Shown: positions 17,484 to 26,454 of the stretch, piece after piece
Layout of the letters: every line of letters begins with the position of its first letter
Numbering within the stretch: position 1 is the stretch's first letter
Assembly: GCA_017303795.1 (NCBI GenBank)
Contig: JAFLBR010000003.1
Coordinates: 248,001-312,000, forward strand
Source: Cytophagales bacterium
GTDB taxonomy: Bacteria; Bacteroidota; Bacteroidia; Cytophagales; Cyclobacteriaceae
Direction: 5' to 3'
DNA: 64,000 nucleotides
Made by a program: the position numbers and the translations under genes
Notes under the pieces: generated by a model
Told to the model about the DNA's origin: nothing
Databases searched by the model: none
Seen by the model: only the letters and a program-made list of their open reading frames with translations

Positions 17484-18836
17484 TTACGATTCCACTTCCC
17501 GTTTCAACTCCAACACGGCTTCTCTAAACTGATTGCCTCTATCTTCATAGTTCTTAAATAAATCGAAACTGGCACATGCCGGTGAAAGCAATACCACATC
17601 ACCTTTTCTGGCAGACTCCAAAGCCAAACGCACCAACTCTTTTACGGTTTGTGTCTCTTTTATTTCTGGAACCAGACCTCCAAAAAAAGTCTTCAACTTA
17701 TTGTTATCATTACCAAGGCAGATTAACGTTTTTACTTTCTTCACAACGTCTGCCTTAATAATGTTATAATCGTTCCCTTTATCAATACCTCCGGCAATCC
17801 AGATTAATGGTTGCGTGTAACTTCCCAATGCATAAACAACTGAATCAACATTGGTAGCCTTTGAATCATTTACAAACTCTACTCCTTTAATAGTAGCCAC
17901 CGACTCCAGCCGATGTGGTGCGTTTACAAAAGTTTTTAATCCAGCTTTAATAGATTCTACTTTTACACCAGCCAGATACGCAGCCGATACCGCAGCCATG
18001 GTGTTGATAAGATTATGCGGGCCCTTTAAAGTAGATTCAGTTTGCTTAATTGTGAATGAAGTTTCGCCAAACTGAAATACCATCTGCTCACCATTGTAAT
18101 GAACCTGCGTTGCAGTTTGCTTTAGCGATACCGGAACTTTTACTGGTGAAATTGTACGCTGCGCAATTTCAGAACCGGTTACGGCATCATCTGCATAATA
18201 GATGAAGTAATTTGACTCAGTCATGTTACGCACTAACTGAAATTTGGAGTTGCTATAGTTCTCCATTTTATAGTCGTAACGATCCAGATGATCGGGCGTA
18301 ATGTTGGTAAGAATCCCGATCTCCGGACGGAAGGTTTTAGTTCCATCCAATTGAAAACTGCTGATCTCAATTACGTACCAATCGTGCGAACCCATAGCCA
18401 CTTTACGCGCCAGACTTTCGCCCACGTTACCAGCCAATGCTACGCGTAACCCTGCGGTTTGTAGAAGATGATAGGTAAGCAAGGTTGTAGTAGTCTTACC
18501 ATTGGTTCCAGTTATCGCAATCACCTTACCAGTGAGGTAGCGGAAACCAAATTCTAATTCATCAATTATCTCGATACCTTTTGCTTTGGCTTGTTTGATT
18601 ATCTCAGCTTTATCTGGAATACCAGGACTTTTAATAATTAACTCAGCCGATAGAATTTTTTCTATTGAATGCATTCCTTCTTCGAAAGAAATACCTTCTG
18701 ATACAAGTTCATTTTTGTATTTGTCTTTGATCGCACCTTGATCAGAAACAAAAACATCAAAGCCCTTTGCTTTCGCGAGTAATGCTGCACCCGTTCCGCT
18801 TTCGCCTGCACCTAATATGATGATCTTCTTGCTCAT
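17484..18836 (-). CDS. murD: UDP-N-acetylmuramoylalanine--D-glutamate ligase
   Basis: MurD adds D-glutamate to UDP-MurNAc-L-Ala. The 450-residue product begins [19 protein letters not shown] and contains the ATP loop [13 protein letters not shown] and the NDSKATN motif. A longer reading from 18890 was rejected: it runs inside mraY, while the ATG at 18836 overlaps the mraY stop as ATGA and begins right at the conserved fold. Confidence 0.96.
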   Translation of the reverse strand: MSKKIIILGAGESGTGAALLAKAKGFDVFVSDQGAIKDKYKNELVSEGISFEEGMHSIEKILSAELIIKSPGIPDKAEIIKQAKAKGIEIIDELEFGFRYLTGKVIAITGTNGKTTTTLLTYHLLQTAGLRVALAGNVGESLARKVAMGSHDWYVIEISSFQLDGTKTFRPEIGILTNITPDHLDRYDYKMENYSNSKFQLVRNMTESNYFIYYADDAVTGSEIAQRTISPVKVPVSLKQTATQVHYNGEQMVFQFGETSFTIKQTESTLKGPHNLINTMAAVSAAYLAGVKVESIKAGLKTFVNAPHRLESVATIKGVEFVNDSKATNVDSVVYALGSYTQPLIWIAGGIDKGNDYNIIKADVVKKVKTLICLGNDNNKLKTFFGGLVPEIKETQTVKELVRLALESARKGDVVLLSPACASFDLFKNYEDRGNQFREAVLELKREVES

Positions 18837-20059
18837 CTTAGTTTCAACATCGCGAGTGAAAGAATAGCTAATAAAATTCCTACAATCCAAAACCGTGTTA
18901 CGATTTTAGCTTCGTGAATATTTTTCTTCTGATAGTGATGATGCAAAGGCGACATCAACAATATTCTGCGGCCTTCACCATATTTTTTCTTGGTGTATTT
19001 AAAATATGATACCTGAACAATTACCGAAAGATTCTCGATCAGAAAAATTCCGCATAACAAAGGAATCATTAACTCTTTGCGAACGGCTAACGCCAGTACT
19101 GCTATTATTCCGCCTAATGATAAACTTCCGGTATCGCCCATGAATACCTGAGCCGGGTATGCGTTGTACCATAAAAATCCTAAGCATGCACCTACAAAGG
19201 CAGTACAAAAAATTACCAACTCACCCAGATTAGGAATGTACATGATGTTGAGGTACGAACTAAAGTCCACACGACCGGACAAGTATGCGAAGATGGCCAG
19301 TGTTAATCCAATGATGGCCGATGTACCCGCAGCCAAACCATCTATGCCATCGGTAATGTTTGCTCCGTTTGATACCGCGGTTATGATTACGATTACAATA
19401 AGCGTAAACACAATCCAGGTATAATTCTTATCCAAAAATGGAAGAATGTCGCTATAACTAAATTCATTATTCTTAAAAAACGGAACAGTGGTTGTCATCG
19501 ACTTCACATCGCGATACTCCAACTTAGTACCTTCTGTTGGTTGCATCACCAAAGTACTTGCCGTAGTGGCAGGACGTACTTCACGCACCACCACATTATC
19601 GTTGAAGTATAACGTAAGCCCAACAACTAAACCAATTGTTACCTGACCTACAATTTTAAATCTTCCGGCCAGCCCTTCTTTGTTTTTCTTGAATACTTTG
19701 ATGTAATCATCCAGAAAGCCAATCATTCCCAGCCAGATGGTTGTAGCGATTAACAGAATCACATAAACATTATCCAACCGAGCCATCAGCAAAGTTGGGA
19801 TAAGTATAGCCGCGATGATGATGAGGCCGCCCATAGTAGGTGTACCCTTCTTTTGCATCTGACCTTCCAAACCTAAATCGCGAATGCTTTCACCTACTTG
19901 CTTTTTGCGCAGGTAGTTGATCAGCGTTTTACCGAATGTAATCGTAATCATTAACGACAATACTGCAGCCGCACCGGCACGAAACGAGATGTACTGAAAC
20001 AATCCTGCTCCCGGAAAATCAAATGTGCGTTCGATATAGTCGAATAAATAGTATAGCAT
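18833..20059 (-). CDS. mraY: Phospho-N-acetylmuramoyl-pentapeptide transferase
   Basis: MraY makes lipid I by moving phospho-MurNAc-pentapeptide onto undecaprenyl phosphate. The 408-residue protein has about ten membrane spans. Key motifs are GTPTMGGLI, the Asp-rich [23 protein letters not shown] and [10 protein letters not shown]. It is longer than E. coli MraY (360) because of a loop of roughly 50 residues (about 145-195), common in Bacteroidota. Its ATG overlaps the murE stop by one base. Confidence 0.96.
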   Translation of the reverse strand: MLYYLFDYIERTFDFPGAGLFQYISFRAGAAAVLSLMITITFGKTLINYLRKKQVGESIRDLGLEGQMQKKGTPTMGGLIIIAAILIPTLLMARLDNVYVILLIATTIWLGMIGFLDDYIKVFKKNKEGLAGRFKIVGQVTIGLVVGLTLYFNDNVVVREVRPATTASTLVMQPTEGTKLEYRDVKSMTTTVPFFKNNEFSYSDILPFLDKNYTWIVFTLIVIVIITAVSNGANITDGIDGLAAGTSAIIGLTLAIFAYLSGRVDFSSYLNIMYIPNLGELVIFCTAFVGACLGFLWYNAYPAQVFMGDTGSLSLGGIIAVLALAVRKELMIPLLCGIFLIENLSVIVQVSYFKYTKKKYGEGRRILLMSPLHHHYQKKNIHEAKIVTRFWIVGILLAILSLAMLKLR

Positions 20060-21522
20060 TAGTTATTAAACAGTTTAATCATCCGCGCCAATACTTCTTT
20101 ATCATCAAAAGGATGTTTCACTCCTTTAATCTCTTGATAGTTCTCATGACCTTTTCCGGCAACCAATACAATGTCTTTTGAATTTGCCATCATACAGGCA
20201 GTCTTAATCGCCTCTTCCCGATCAACCATTACTAATGTTTTCTTCGCTTCGGTTGGGCCAACACCTTTCTGCATCTCGCGAATGATTTCCATAGGATCTT
20301 CACTACGCGGATTATCGGAAGTTAAAATCACTTTATTGGAATACTTGCACGCAATGGCTGCCATTAGCGGTCGCTTGGTTCTATCACGATCGCCACCACA
20401 ACCCACAACAGAAATTACTTGTTCGTTTCCCGAGCGGAAGTGTTCAATGGTTTCTAAAACATTCTTCAACGCATCGGGTGTATGCGCATAATCTACAATG
20501 GCAGTAAACTTTGAGCCGGGCATAACCAACTCAAATCTTCCGGACGCACCTGTAAGTGCCGAAAGTTTCATTAACACCATTTCTGCATCTTCACCTAATA
20601 AGGAAGCTGCACCATATACCGCCAATAAGTTGTAGGCATTAAAATCGCCAATGAGTTTAAACCAAACACTTCGTTCTGCTATTTCAACTTCCAGACCTTC
20701 AATAGAGTTAGTAATGATTTTTCCTTTGAAGTCGGCCATTTTTTTAAGACCGTATGTAAGTTTGCGCGCTTTGGTATTTTGTAACATCACCATGCCACGC
20801 TTGTCATCTACATTCACCAATGCAAACGCATCGGATGAAAGATTATCAAAGAAACCTTTCTTTGCGCGAATGTAACTTTCGAATGTGCGATGATAGTCGA
20901 GGTGATCGTGCGTGATGTTGGTGAATAATGCGCCCGCAAAATTTAATCCTTCAATACGACCTTGTGCAACCGCATGCGAACTCACTTCCATAAAACAGTG
21001 CGTGCACTTTTCTGCCAGCATCTGATTTAACAATTCGTTAATCTGAATAGGATCGGGAGTAGTGTGCGTGGCGGGAATTTCTTTATCCACAATTTTATTC
21101 ACAACTGTGGATAACATTCCGCATCGATAACCCAATGCTGAAAACAGCTTAAACAACAAGGTTGCTACGGTTGTCTTTCCATTTGTACCGGTAACACCAA
21201 CCAACTTTAATTTGGATGCTGGATTACCATAATAGTTACCGGCAACAATACCCAATGCCTTTGCACTATCTTTTACCGTAACATAGGTTATCTTTTCTGA
21301 AATTGCTTCGGGTAATTTTTCACAAACAACGGCAACAGCTCCATCAGCAACTGATTTTTCTATAAACACGTGCCCATCGGACTGCGTGCCTTTAACAGCA
21401 ACAAATAAAAATCCAGGTTGCACTTTACGTGAATCAAAGGCAATACCTTTCACATCTACATTCATATTACCAGAAGTAGATGTGATGTGCACTTTATATA
21501 ATATATCCTTCAATTCCGCCAT
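20059..21522 (-). CDS. murE: UDP-MurNAc-tripeptide synthetase (meso-diaminopimelate adding)
   Basis: The 487-residue ligase adds the third residue of the peptidoglycan stem. The ATP loop [10 protein letters not shown] is at about residues 110-120. The motif DNPRSEDP (about 403-410) is the known marker of enzymes that use meso-diaminopimelate rather than lysine, so the wall should be of the A1-gamma type. Its ATG overlaps the preceding stop as TAATG. Confidence 0.96.
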   Translation of the reverse strand: MAELKDILYKVHITSTSGNMNVDVKGIAFDSRKVQPGFLFVAVKGTQSDGHVFIEKSVADGAVAVVCEKLPEAISEKITYVTVKDSAKALGIVAGNYYGNPASKLKLVGVTGTNGKTTVATLLFKLFSALGYRCGMLSTVVNKIVDKEIPATHTTPDPIQINELLNQMLAEKCTHCFMEVSSHAVAQGRIEGLNFAGALFTNITHDHLDYHRTFESYIRAKKGFFDNLSSDAFALVNVDDKRGMVMLQNTKARKLTYGLKKMADFKGKIITNSIEGLEVEIAERSVWFKLIGDFNAYNLLAVYGAASLLGEDAEMVLMKLSALTGASGRFELVMPGSKFTAIVDYAHTPDALKNVLETIEHFRSGNEQVISVVGCGGDRDRTKRPLMAAIACKYSNKVILTSDNPRSEDPMEIIREMQKGVGPTEAKKTLVMVDREEAIKTACMMANSKDIVLVAGKGHENYQEIKGVKHPFDDKEVLARMIKLFNN

Positions 21523-23612
21523 TATCCTAATCTCACATAAATTCTTGAACCTTTCGAAATTTTTGTTCCGGGTGTAAGTGATTGTTGTGTAACACGACCC
21601 TTGCCTTCAAACGAAACACTTAAACCAGATTTCTCCAGCAGGTAAACAGCATCACGATACGTCATACCCAACACATCGGGTACTTGATCTTTCACAATTG
21701 CATTTTTCTTCCACACTACTGCGTTTCCATTCTTGGCCGCCTTAATCCATTCTTCCTCGGTTGATGAATGATTTGAAATTCCTAATTCGTTGCTTAAGCG
21801 GGTAAGTTCTTCCTGATTACCCGCACGGATAACCGGAAACACACCTGGCTCTTGCACTTGCTTCTTCTCCATAGCGAGATGCAGGTTGATATCGCGCGCA
21901 TAAATGTTATCGGCAATATCTTTAAACACCGGGCCAGCCACATTATTTCCGTATTGATAAAAGCCGCGTGGATTTTTAATCAACACAATAGCTGAATACT
22001 TAGGCGCATGTGCCGGAAAGTAGCCCACAAACGAAGTGATGTAGCGCTTTTCATAACGACCATTAATCAGAATCTGAGCAGTTCCGGTTTTACCGGCAAT
22101 GCGATAATGTGCGTTCTTAAGATTCATTGCAGTACCACTTTCCACTACACCTTCCAGCAATAACTTCAGTTTATCTAATGTTTTATTTGAGCAGATTTTT
22201 CCTGTTATCTGTTCGGTTTCAAAATCCTGTTTTATATTGTCGGCTTTACTAACCGAGGTTACAAAAACAGGTTTAATCATTTTACCATCGTTGGCAATGG
22301 CGTTGTAAAGTGTCAGTGTATGCAGCGGTGTCATCTCAAGTCCATACCCATAGGCCATCCACGGCAGTGTAATACCACTCCATTCTTTCGAATTAGGTCT
22401 TGGAATTTTTGGATACGCTTCGCCCGAAACTTGTACACCCAACGGTTTGGATAACTTAAGCTTATCAACATATTCTAAAAAGCGCGATGGCTTAGTGCCG
22501 AAGTGTTTATCGGTAAGCTTGGCCATAGCCACATTAGAAGAAAGTTCGAATGACTGTTGCACGGATATTTTTCCGTAACCACCTTCATGGTGATCGCGCA
22601 CTTTGCGATTGTAAAAAGTGTACTCGCCATTACCGGTATTAATGGTGTCAGACAATTGTACATTTGTATCTTCCAGCAAAGCAAGCATTGTAACCAGCTT
22701 AAAGGTTGAGCCAGGCTCCATGGAACCACCTACTGCATGATTAAATTTTTCATAAAAGCCACCGTTTCCATCGCTACTCAGATTTGAAATTGCTTTGATG
22801 TGACCGGTTGCTACCTCCATTACTACTACGGTGCCATCATCGGCATTGTGCTTTTCCATGGCCCGATACAAAGAGGTTTCAGCAACATCTTGCAGGTTAA
22901 TGTCAATAGTAGTGTGAATGTCTAATCCATTTATGGCTTTGGTATTATTACCATCAAAAATTGGTTTCCACGTACCACCTGCAATTTTTTGAAACAGCGC
23001 TTCACCATCCTGGCCACCCAATACATCATCGAAACTATATTCAAGACCTGCACCCTGGCCATCTTCGTTTACAAAGCCAACGGTTCTGCGACTAAGATTA
23101 GAGAAGGGTCTGTAGCGTACATCAATCTTTTCAAAAATTACTCCGCCTCTGTACCGTCCATCGCGGAAGATAGGCCAGGTCATCATTTCCTTTTTTGCCT
23201 GATAATTAATTTGCTTGCGATTGATAACCAGGTATTGTTTACCGGCAGTGCGTGCATCTTTAAGTAATTGTTTGTACTCAGCAGCCGAACGATCTTTATA
23301 ATAACGAGAAAGCAACAGACTCAAAGAATCTACACCCGTACGAAAAACTTCCGGCTTAGCAAGCGTAGGATCAATCGCTACTTTATAAAATGGCAAACTG
23401 GTTGCCAATAAACTTCCATTATCTGAATAGATGTTACCGCGTGTTGCTTTTACTTTTTTATAATCAAAATGAATCTCTTCACTTAGCTTTTCCCACTTAG
23501 CGCCATCAACCACCTGGATATGGCCAATTTTCGCGGCAACACAGATCGCAAAAATCATAATACCCAAAAAGGCTACCCGTACCCGGACTAATATGGATTT
23601 CTTAATATTCAC
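21522..23612 (-). CDS. ftsI: Septal class B penicillin-binding protein (PBP3/SpoVD type) with PASTA domain
   Basis: This transpeptidase crosslinks septal peptidoglycan with FtsW. A membrane span near the N-terminus leads into a dimerisation domain and the transpeptidase domain: STFK about residue 302, SSN about 361, KTGT about 507. A single PASTA domain (VPDVLGMTYRDAV onward) forms the C-terminus. No ATG precedes the membrane span. The GTG at 23612, giving MNIKKSILVRV, matches usual Bacteroidota starts; a TTG at 23621 is the alternative. The start overlaps the end of ftsL by 11 nt. Confidence 0.93.
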   Translation of the reverse strand: MNIKKSILVRVRVAFLGIMIFAICVAAKIGHIQVVDGAKWEKLSEEIHFDYKKVKATRGNIYSDNGSLLATSLPFYKVAIDPTLAKPEVFRTGVDSLSLLLSRYYKDRSAAEYKQLLKDARTAGKQYLVINRKQINYQAKKEMMTWPIFRDGRYRGGVIFEKIDVRYRPFSNLSRRTVGFVNEDGQGAGLEYSFDDVLGGQDGEALFQKIAGGTWKPIFDGNNTKAINGLDIHTTIDINLQDVAETSLYRAMEKHNADDGTVVVMEVATGHIKAISNLSSDGNGGFYEKFNHAVGGSMEPGSTFKLVTMLALLEDTNVQLSDTINTGNGEYTFYNRKVRDHHEGGYGKISVQQSFELSSNVAMAKLTDKHFGTKPSRFLEYVDKLKLSKPLGVQVSGEAYPKIPRPNSKEWSGITLPWMAYGYGLEMTPLHTLTLYNAIANDGKMIKPVFVTSVSKADNIKQDFETEQITGKICSNKTLDKLKLLLEGVVESGTAMNLKNAHYRIAGKTGTAQILINGRYEKRYITSFVGYFPAHAPKYSAIVLIKNPRGFYQYGNNVAGPVFKDIADNIYARDINLHLAMEKKQVQEPGVFPVIRAGNQEELTRLSNELGISNHSSTEEEWIKAAKNGNAVVWKKNAIVKDQVPDVLGMTYRDAVYLLEKSGLSVSFEGKGRVTQQSLTPGTKISKGSRIYVRLG

Positions 23613-24012
23613 TTGCGTCAACTACAACTTTAAATGGAGGATTCAAACTTTCTTTTAATCCTAGTTCCTTTACTCTTCGCGCTACTTCACTTTGTTTGCT
23701 GGCATACATAATGTCGGCCTTCAGTGTAGTGTAATCTGCGCGTAAATCTTCTACATCACTTTGCAGCCTGTCAATCTTACGCGTGGTCTTCTCCGCAAAG
23801 TGTGTGTTGCTGATGTAGATTAAACTCAACAACACCACAAACAAAATTTTGGGCAGATACTGAACCGGAAAACCTTCTTCGAAGTACGATTCCAGCTTCA
23901 TCTTCTTCTCTAAACCCGAAAAAATGCTTGGGCCGGGTGCTGAAGTTTTCTCCTTCACCTTAGCTTCGTTGCCCTTGCCGGGTTCCATTATTCTGAATTT
24001 GTTCTCACTCAT
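23602..24012 (-). CDS. ftsL: FtsL-like division protein
   Basis: The 136-residue product has a long charged cytoplasmic part, one membrane span (about residues 51-68) and a coiled-coil stretch (about 75-115). That layout and its place between rsmH and ftsI fit FtsL, which joins FtsQ to the FtsW-FtsI synthase. Sequence identity in the family is low, so the name depends mainly on topology and context. Confidence 0.82.
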   Translation of the reverse strand: MSENKFRIMEPGKGNEAKVKEKTSAPGPSIFSGLEKKMKLESYFEEGFPVQYLPKILFVVLLSLIYISNTHFAEKTTRKIDRLQSDVEDLRADYTTLKADIMYASKQSEVARRVKELGLKESLNPPFKVVVDASEY

Positions 24013-24026
24013 ATTCCTTTTTCTTT

Positions 24027-24088
24027 AAGCTACAGGCTACAAGCTTCACGCAGAACTCCCTTAACTTGAAGCTTGCCGCATACAGCTT
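24027..24088. repeat. Intergenic imperfect hairpin repeat
   Basis: Two 22-nt arms (24027-24048 and 24067-24088) share the outer AAGCT and inner CAAGCTTCA when one is reverse-complemented. The words AGGCTACAAGC recur in a second hairpin at 30579-30631. It fills most of the 90-nt gap between rsmH and ftsL, an unusual break in an otherwise tight cluster. Confidence 0.65.
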
Positions 24089-24102
24089 GAGGCCTTAAAC
24101 CT

Positions 24103-25041
24103 TTATAGTTTTTCTGCTACCCTAAGTTTTGCACTGCGGGCACGTTTGTTTTCTTCTACTTCTTTTTCCGTAGCCTCGATTGGCTTTCGGTTTAGTGCCT
24201 GAAAAGGTTTGATTGGATTACCGTAGAAATCTTTTTCTAACTCTCCAAACACCTTTCCAGTGTTGATGTAGTTCTTCACCATTCTGTCTTCCAGCGAATG
24301 ATAACTCATAACCACTAACCTACCACCCGGCTTAATTACTTCGCCACATTGGTGCAAAAAGTCTTCAAGTGCTTTCATCTCTGTGTTAACTTCGATGCGT
24401 AGCGCCTGAAACACCTGGGCGAAATATTTGTGCTCCTTACCGCGGGGAGCGATGCTTTGTAACGCACTCTTTAACTCGAGTGTGGTAGTTAAGGGCTTCT
24501 GTGCACGCGCAACAACTACTGCTTTGGCTGCAGTGCGTGCATTTTTTAACTCGCCATACATACCAAAAATTTTATGCAGTTCTTCTTCGCTATGCTCGTT
24601 TAGAATTGTGGCTGCGGTTTGTTTGCCTTTCCGATCCATGCGCATATCCAACGGGCCTTCAAACCGGGTAGAGAAACCCCTCTCTGGCGAATCGATTTGA
24701 TGCGATGAAATGCCAAGATCGGCAAGAATGCCATTTACCTGCGTTACTCCATTCAACTTCAGATATTGTTTCATGTACCTGAAGTTTGCCTGACAAAATG
24801 TAAAAGAACGACTTTGAATATTTTCTGCTTGTCGCTTTGCGTCTTCATCCTGATCGAAAGCTATTAATCTCCCCTCCATCAGGTTTTCAAGAATTTTTAA
24901 ACTGTGTCCTCCGCCACCGAATGTTATATCTACATAAACACCATCTGCTTTCAGATCAAGTGCTTCAATGCATTCCATCAACATCACGGGCCTGTGATAG
25001 TTACTGGTTGCTGGCGGTGGGATGCTGGATGTCTTACTCAT
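24103..25041 (-). CDS. rsmH: 16S rRNA m4C1402 methyltransferase
   Basis: RsmH (MraW) methylates N4 of C1402 in the ribosomal P site. The 312-residue protein contains YHRPVML near the start, the SAM-binding loop DITFGGGGHS, and the conserved LADLGISSHQID and VMSYHSLEDRMVK motifs. It follows mraZ by 36 nt, the standard opening of a dcw cluster. Confidence 0.96.
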   Translation of the reverse strand: MSKTSSIPPPATSNYHRPVMLMECIEALDLKADGVYVDITFGGGGHSLKILENLMEGRLIAFDQDEDAKRQAENIQSRSFTFCQANFRYMKQYLKLNGVTQVNGILADLGISSHQIDSPERGFSTRFEGPLDMRMDRKGKQTAATILNEHSEEELHKIFGMYGELKNARTAAKAVVVARAQKPLTTTLELKSALQSIAPRGKEHKYFAQVFQALRIEVNTEMKALEDFLHQCGEVIKPGGRLVVMSYHSLEDRMVKNYINTGKVFGELEKDFYGNPIKPFQALNRKPIEATEKEVEENKRARSAKLRVAEKL

Positions 25042-25077
25042 ATCATTTGCTCCAGTATCTCTTTTCCAGAGTTCAGT

Positions 25078-25527
25078 TTACTCGTTCAGGTACTTCTCGG
25101 CCAGTTTCGACAATTCACTAGGGTCTTGAATCAGGTGCTTCTCATACACTGTAGGGTTCCAGACTTCAACTTTACTGCCTGTGCCTACCAGCATCGCATC
25201 TTTTTCGACCTGGGCATAAGCCAGCATGTTTTTGGGGATTACAAACCGGCCATTACTGTCCAGTTCTATCGTTGTTACCCCACTCAAAAAGCTGCGCTGT
25301 AAATCGCGATACTCTTTGTTGAACTCGCTGAGTCCGGAAATTTTTGAGAAGACCTTTTTGAACTCCACCATTGGGTAAATGATGAGGCATTGCTCAAAAC
25401 CACGCCTGATCACAAGCTCCTGCACCCCGCCTTCCGGCTCGGGCAACTGAGCTTTGATCCGCGCAGGCAGAACAATCCTGCCTTTGGCATCAAGCTTACA
25501 CTCATATTCGCTGGTGAAGAAAGTCAT
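25078..25527 (-). CDS. mraZ: Transcriptional regulator MraZ
   Basis: MraZ is a double AbrB-like DNA-binding protein that controls the dcw operon in other bacteria. Both half-sites are visible: DAKGRIVLPARIK near residue 10-25 and LDSNGRFVIPKNM near 90-105. The ATG at 25527, giving MTFFTSEYECKLDAKGR and 149 residues, is the right start. A reading from 25587 would run through the promoter and operator. It is the first gene of the cluster and probably regulates itself. Confidence 0.95.
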   Translation of the reverse strand: MTFFTSEYECKLDAKGRIVLPARIKAQLPEPEGGVQELVIRRGFEQCLIIYPMVEFKKVFSKISGLSEFNKEYRDLQRSFLSGVTTIELDSNGRFVIPKNMLAYAQVEKDAMLVGTGSKVEVWNPTVYEKHLIQDPSELSKLAEKYLNE

Positions 25528-25557
25528 GACTTGTAGTGGTTGTCTATTTCTCCTAAG

Positions 25558-25587
25558 CAAACTTAAGTAACTTTCAACCACTTTCAA
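25558..25587 (-). promoter_or_regulatory. Promoter of the mraZ (dcw) operon
   Basis: On the minus strand TTG (25585-25587), a 19-nt spacer and TAAGTTTG (25558-25565) match the Bacteroidota consensus exactly. Transcription should begin near 25551, about 24 nt before the mraZ ATG. Confidence 0.8.
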
Positions 25588-25604
25588 CCACTTTACCCCA
25601 CTTT
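25565..25604 (-). promoter_or_regulatory. MraZ-box operator (10-bp direct repeats)
   Basis: Reading the minus strand there are three consecutive 10-mers, AAAGTGGGGT, AAAGTGGTTG and AAAGTGGTTG, then a degenerate fourth, AAAGTTACTT. Repeats of AAAGTG(G/T) with three-base gaps are the published MraZ site in mollicutes; E. coli uses TGGGN repeats. The array covers the -33 element and the spacer, so bound MraZ would be expected to block this promoter. Confidence 0.75.
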
Positions 25605-25877
25605 TTTACTTTTTTCTTGCAATTTCTACCACAAAACGAGATTCAAGATTGATAACAAAATCGTAAACAATTGATTTTCAGAAGATTGATGTGTTATTCA
25701 TTTTTAGAGCCTACAAACCCTCCAGCGATTTGAAAGTGTAATTGTCCAAAGACAGGTTTTACCCGACAAAACTTTATCGGGTACATTGATTACAATCATT
25801 CAGCAGCTAATGCCCATCATGGTTTTAGGGTATTCAACAAGTATATCTTCATATCGTAATTAAAAAAAGGAGGACTT
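25605..25877. other. Intergenic region between mraZ and the hsp20 remnant
   Basis: No gene was found here. It contains a 7-bp inverted repeat, TACCCGA (25760-25766) and TCGGGTA (25777-25783), separated by 10 nt, about 95 nt before the hsp20 start. This might be an operator or a hairpin. No CIRCE element (TTAGCACTC-N9-GAGTGCTAA) is present. Confidence 0.4.
25868..25874 (+). promoter_or_regulatory. Strong Shine-Dalgarno site of hsp20
   Basis: AGGAGGA lies 4 nt before the hsp20 ATG. Such a full match to the 16S rRNA end is rare in this window, where most starts follow A/T-rich leaders. Confidence 0.7.
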
Positions 25878-26308
25878 ATGAAACTCATGAAATCAAGTTT
25901 GCCTTCATTGGTTAATGATGGCTTCTTATCCGGCTTGCTGGATGACCGTTTCTTTGATTCCGATTGGATGAAAAGAATGGAGAATGTACCCGCTGTTAAC
26001 GTTGTTGAAACCGAAAAAGAATTTGAAGTTGAGATGGCTGCGCCAGGTCTCGACAAAAAAGATTTCAACATTACGGTTGAAAATGGAATTCTTTCTATTA
26101 CCTGCGAAAAGGAAACTGAAACTCAGAAGATAAAAAGAATTATATGCGGAAGGAGTATAACTATACGGGCTTTAGCCGTTCGTTTACACTTCCGGAAAAC
26201 ATTAAGACTGAGAAAGTTGATGCCCGTTATGAAAACGGGATTTTAAAGCTTGTTCTTCCTAAAGCGGTAGAAGCTAAAGTAAAACCAAAAGCAATTGAAG
26301 TTCATTAA
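25878..26308 (+). pseudogene. Small heat-shock protein (Hsp20), frameshifted
   Basis: The first frame encodes the N-terminal arm and the start of the alpha-crystallin domain (VNVVETEKEFEVEMAAPG, then NGILSITCEKETE). After about position 26125 homology moves to the next frame, which reads NYTGFSRSFTLPENIK, ARYENGILKLVLPK and ends KAIEVH at 26308. One base appears to be missing, just before GAAGATAAA. Restoring it would give a normal 143-residue chaperone. Without it the product ends at 26246 with a scrambled tail of about 35 residues. A sequencing error and a real mutation cannot be told apart here. Confidence 0.85.
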
Positions 26309-26412
26309 AAGAAACATCCGACTCGTGTTTACGTGGTCTCTTACGGTTTAATCAGAACCTTGTACCATAAAAAATTCACACGATTTAAAAACCAGTGTCG
26401 GAAGTTAGAAAG

Positions 26413-26441
26413 AAGGCCGGTGTCGTTGCCGGCCTTTTTTT
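26413..26441. terminator. Terminator between hsp20 and the M28 peptidase
   Basis: AAGGCCGG pairs with CCGGCCTT across an eight-base loop, followed by a T-run on the plus strand. The flanking genes converge here. Confidence 0.82.
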
Positions 26442-26454
26442 ATCACCAAAAAAT

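Noticed and set aside
18837-18890. N-terminal extension of murD
   Set aside because: It is inside mraY; the ATG overlapping the mraY stop starts right at the conserved Rossmann motif.
25528-25587. Twenty-codon N-terminal extension of mraZ
   Set aside because: It runs across the perfect promoter and MraZ repeats, and the conserved MraZ start is at 25527.
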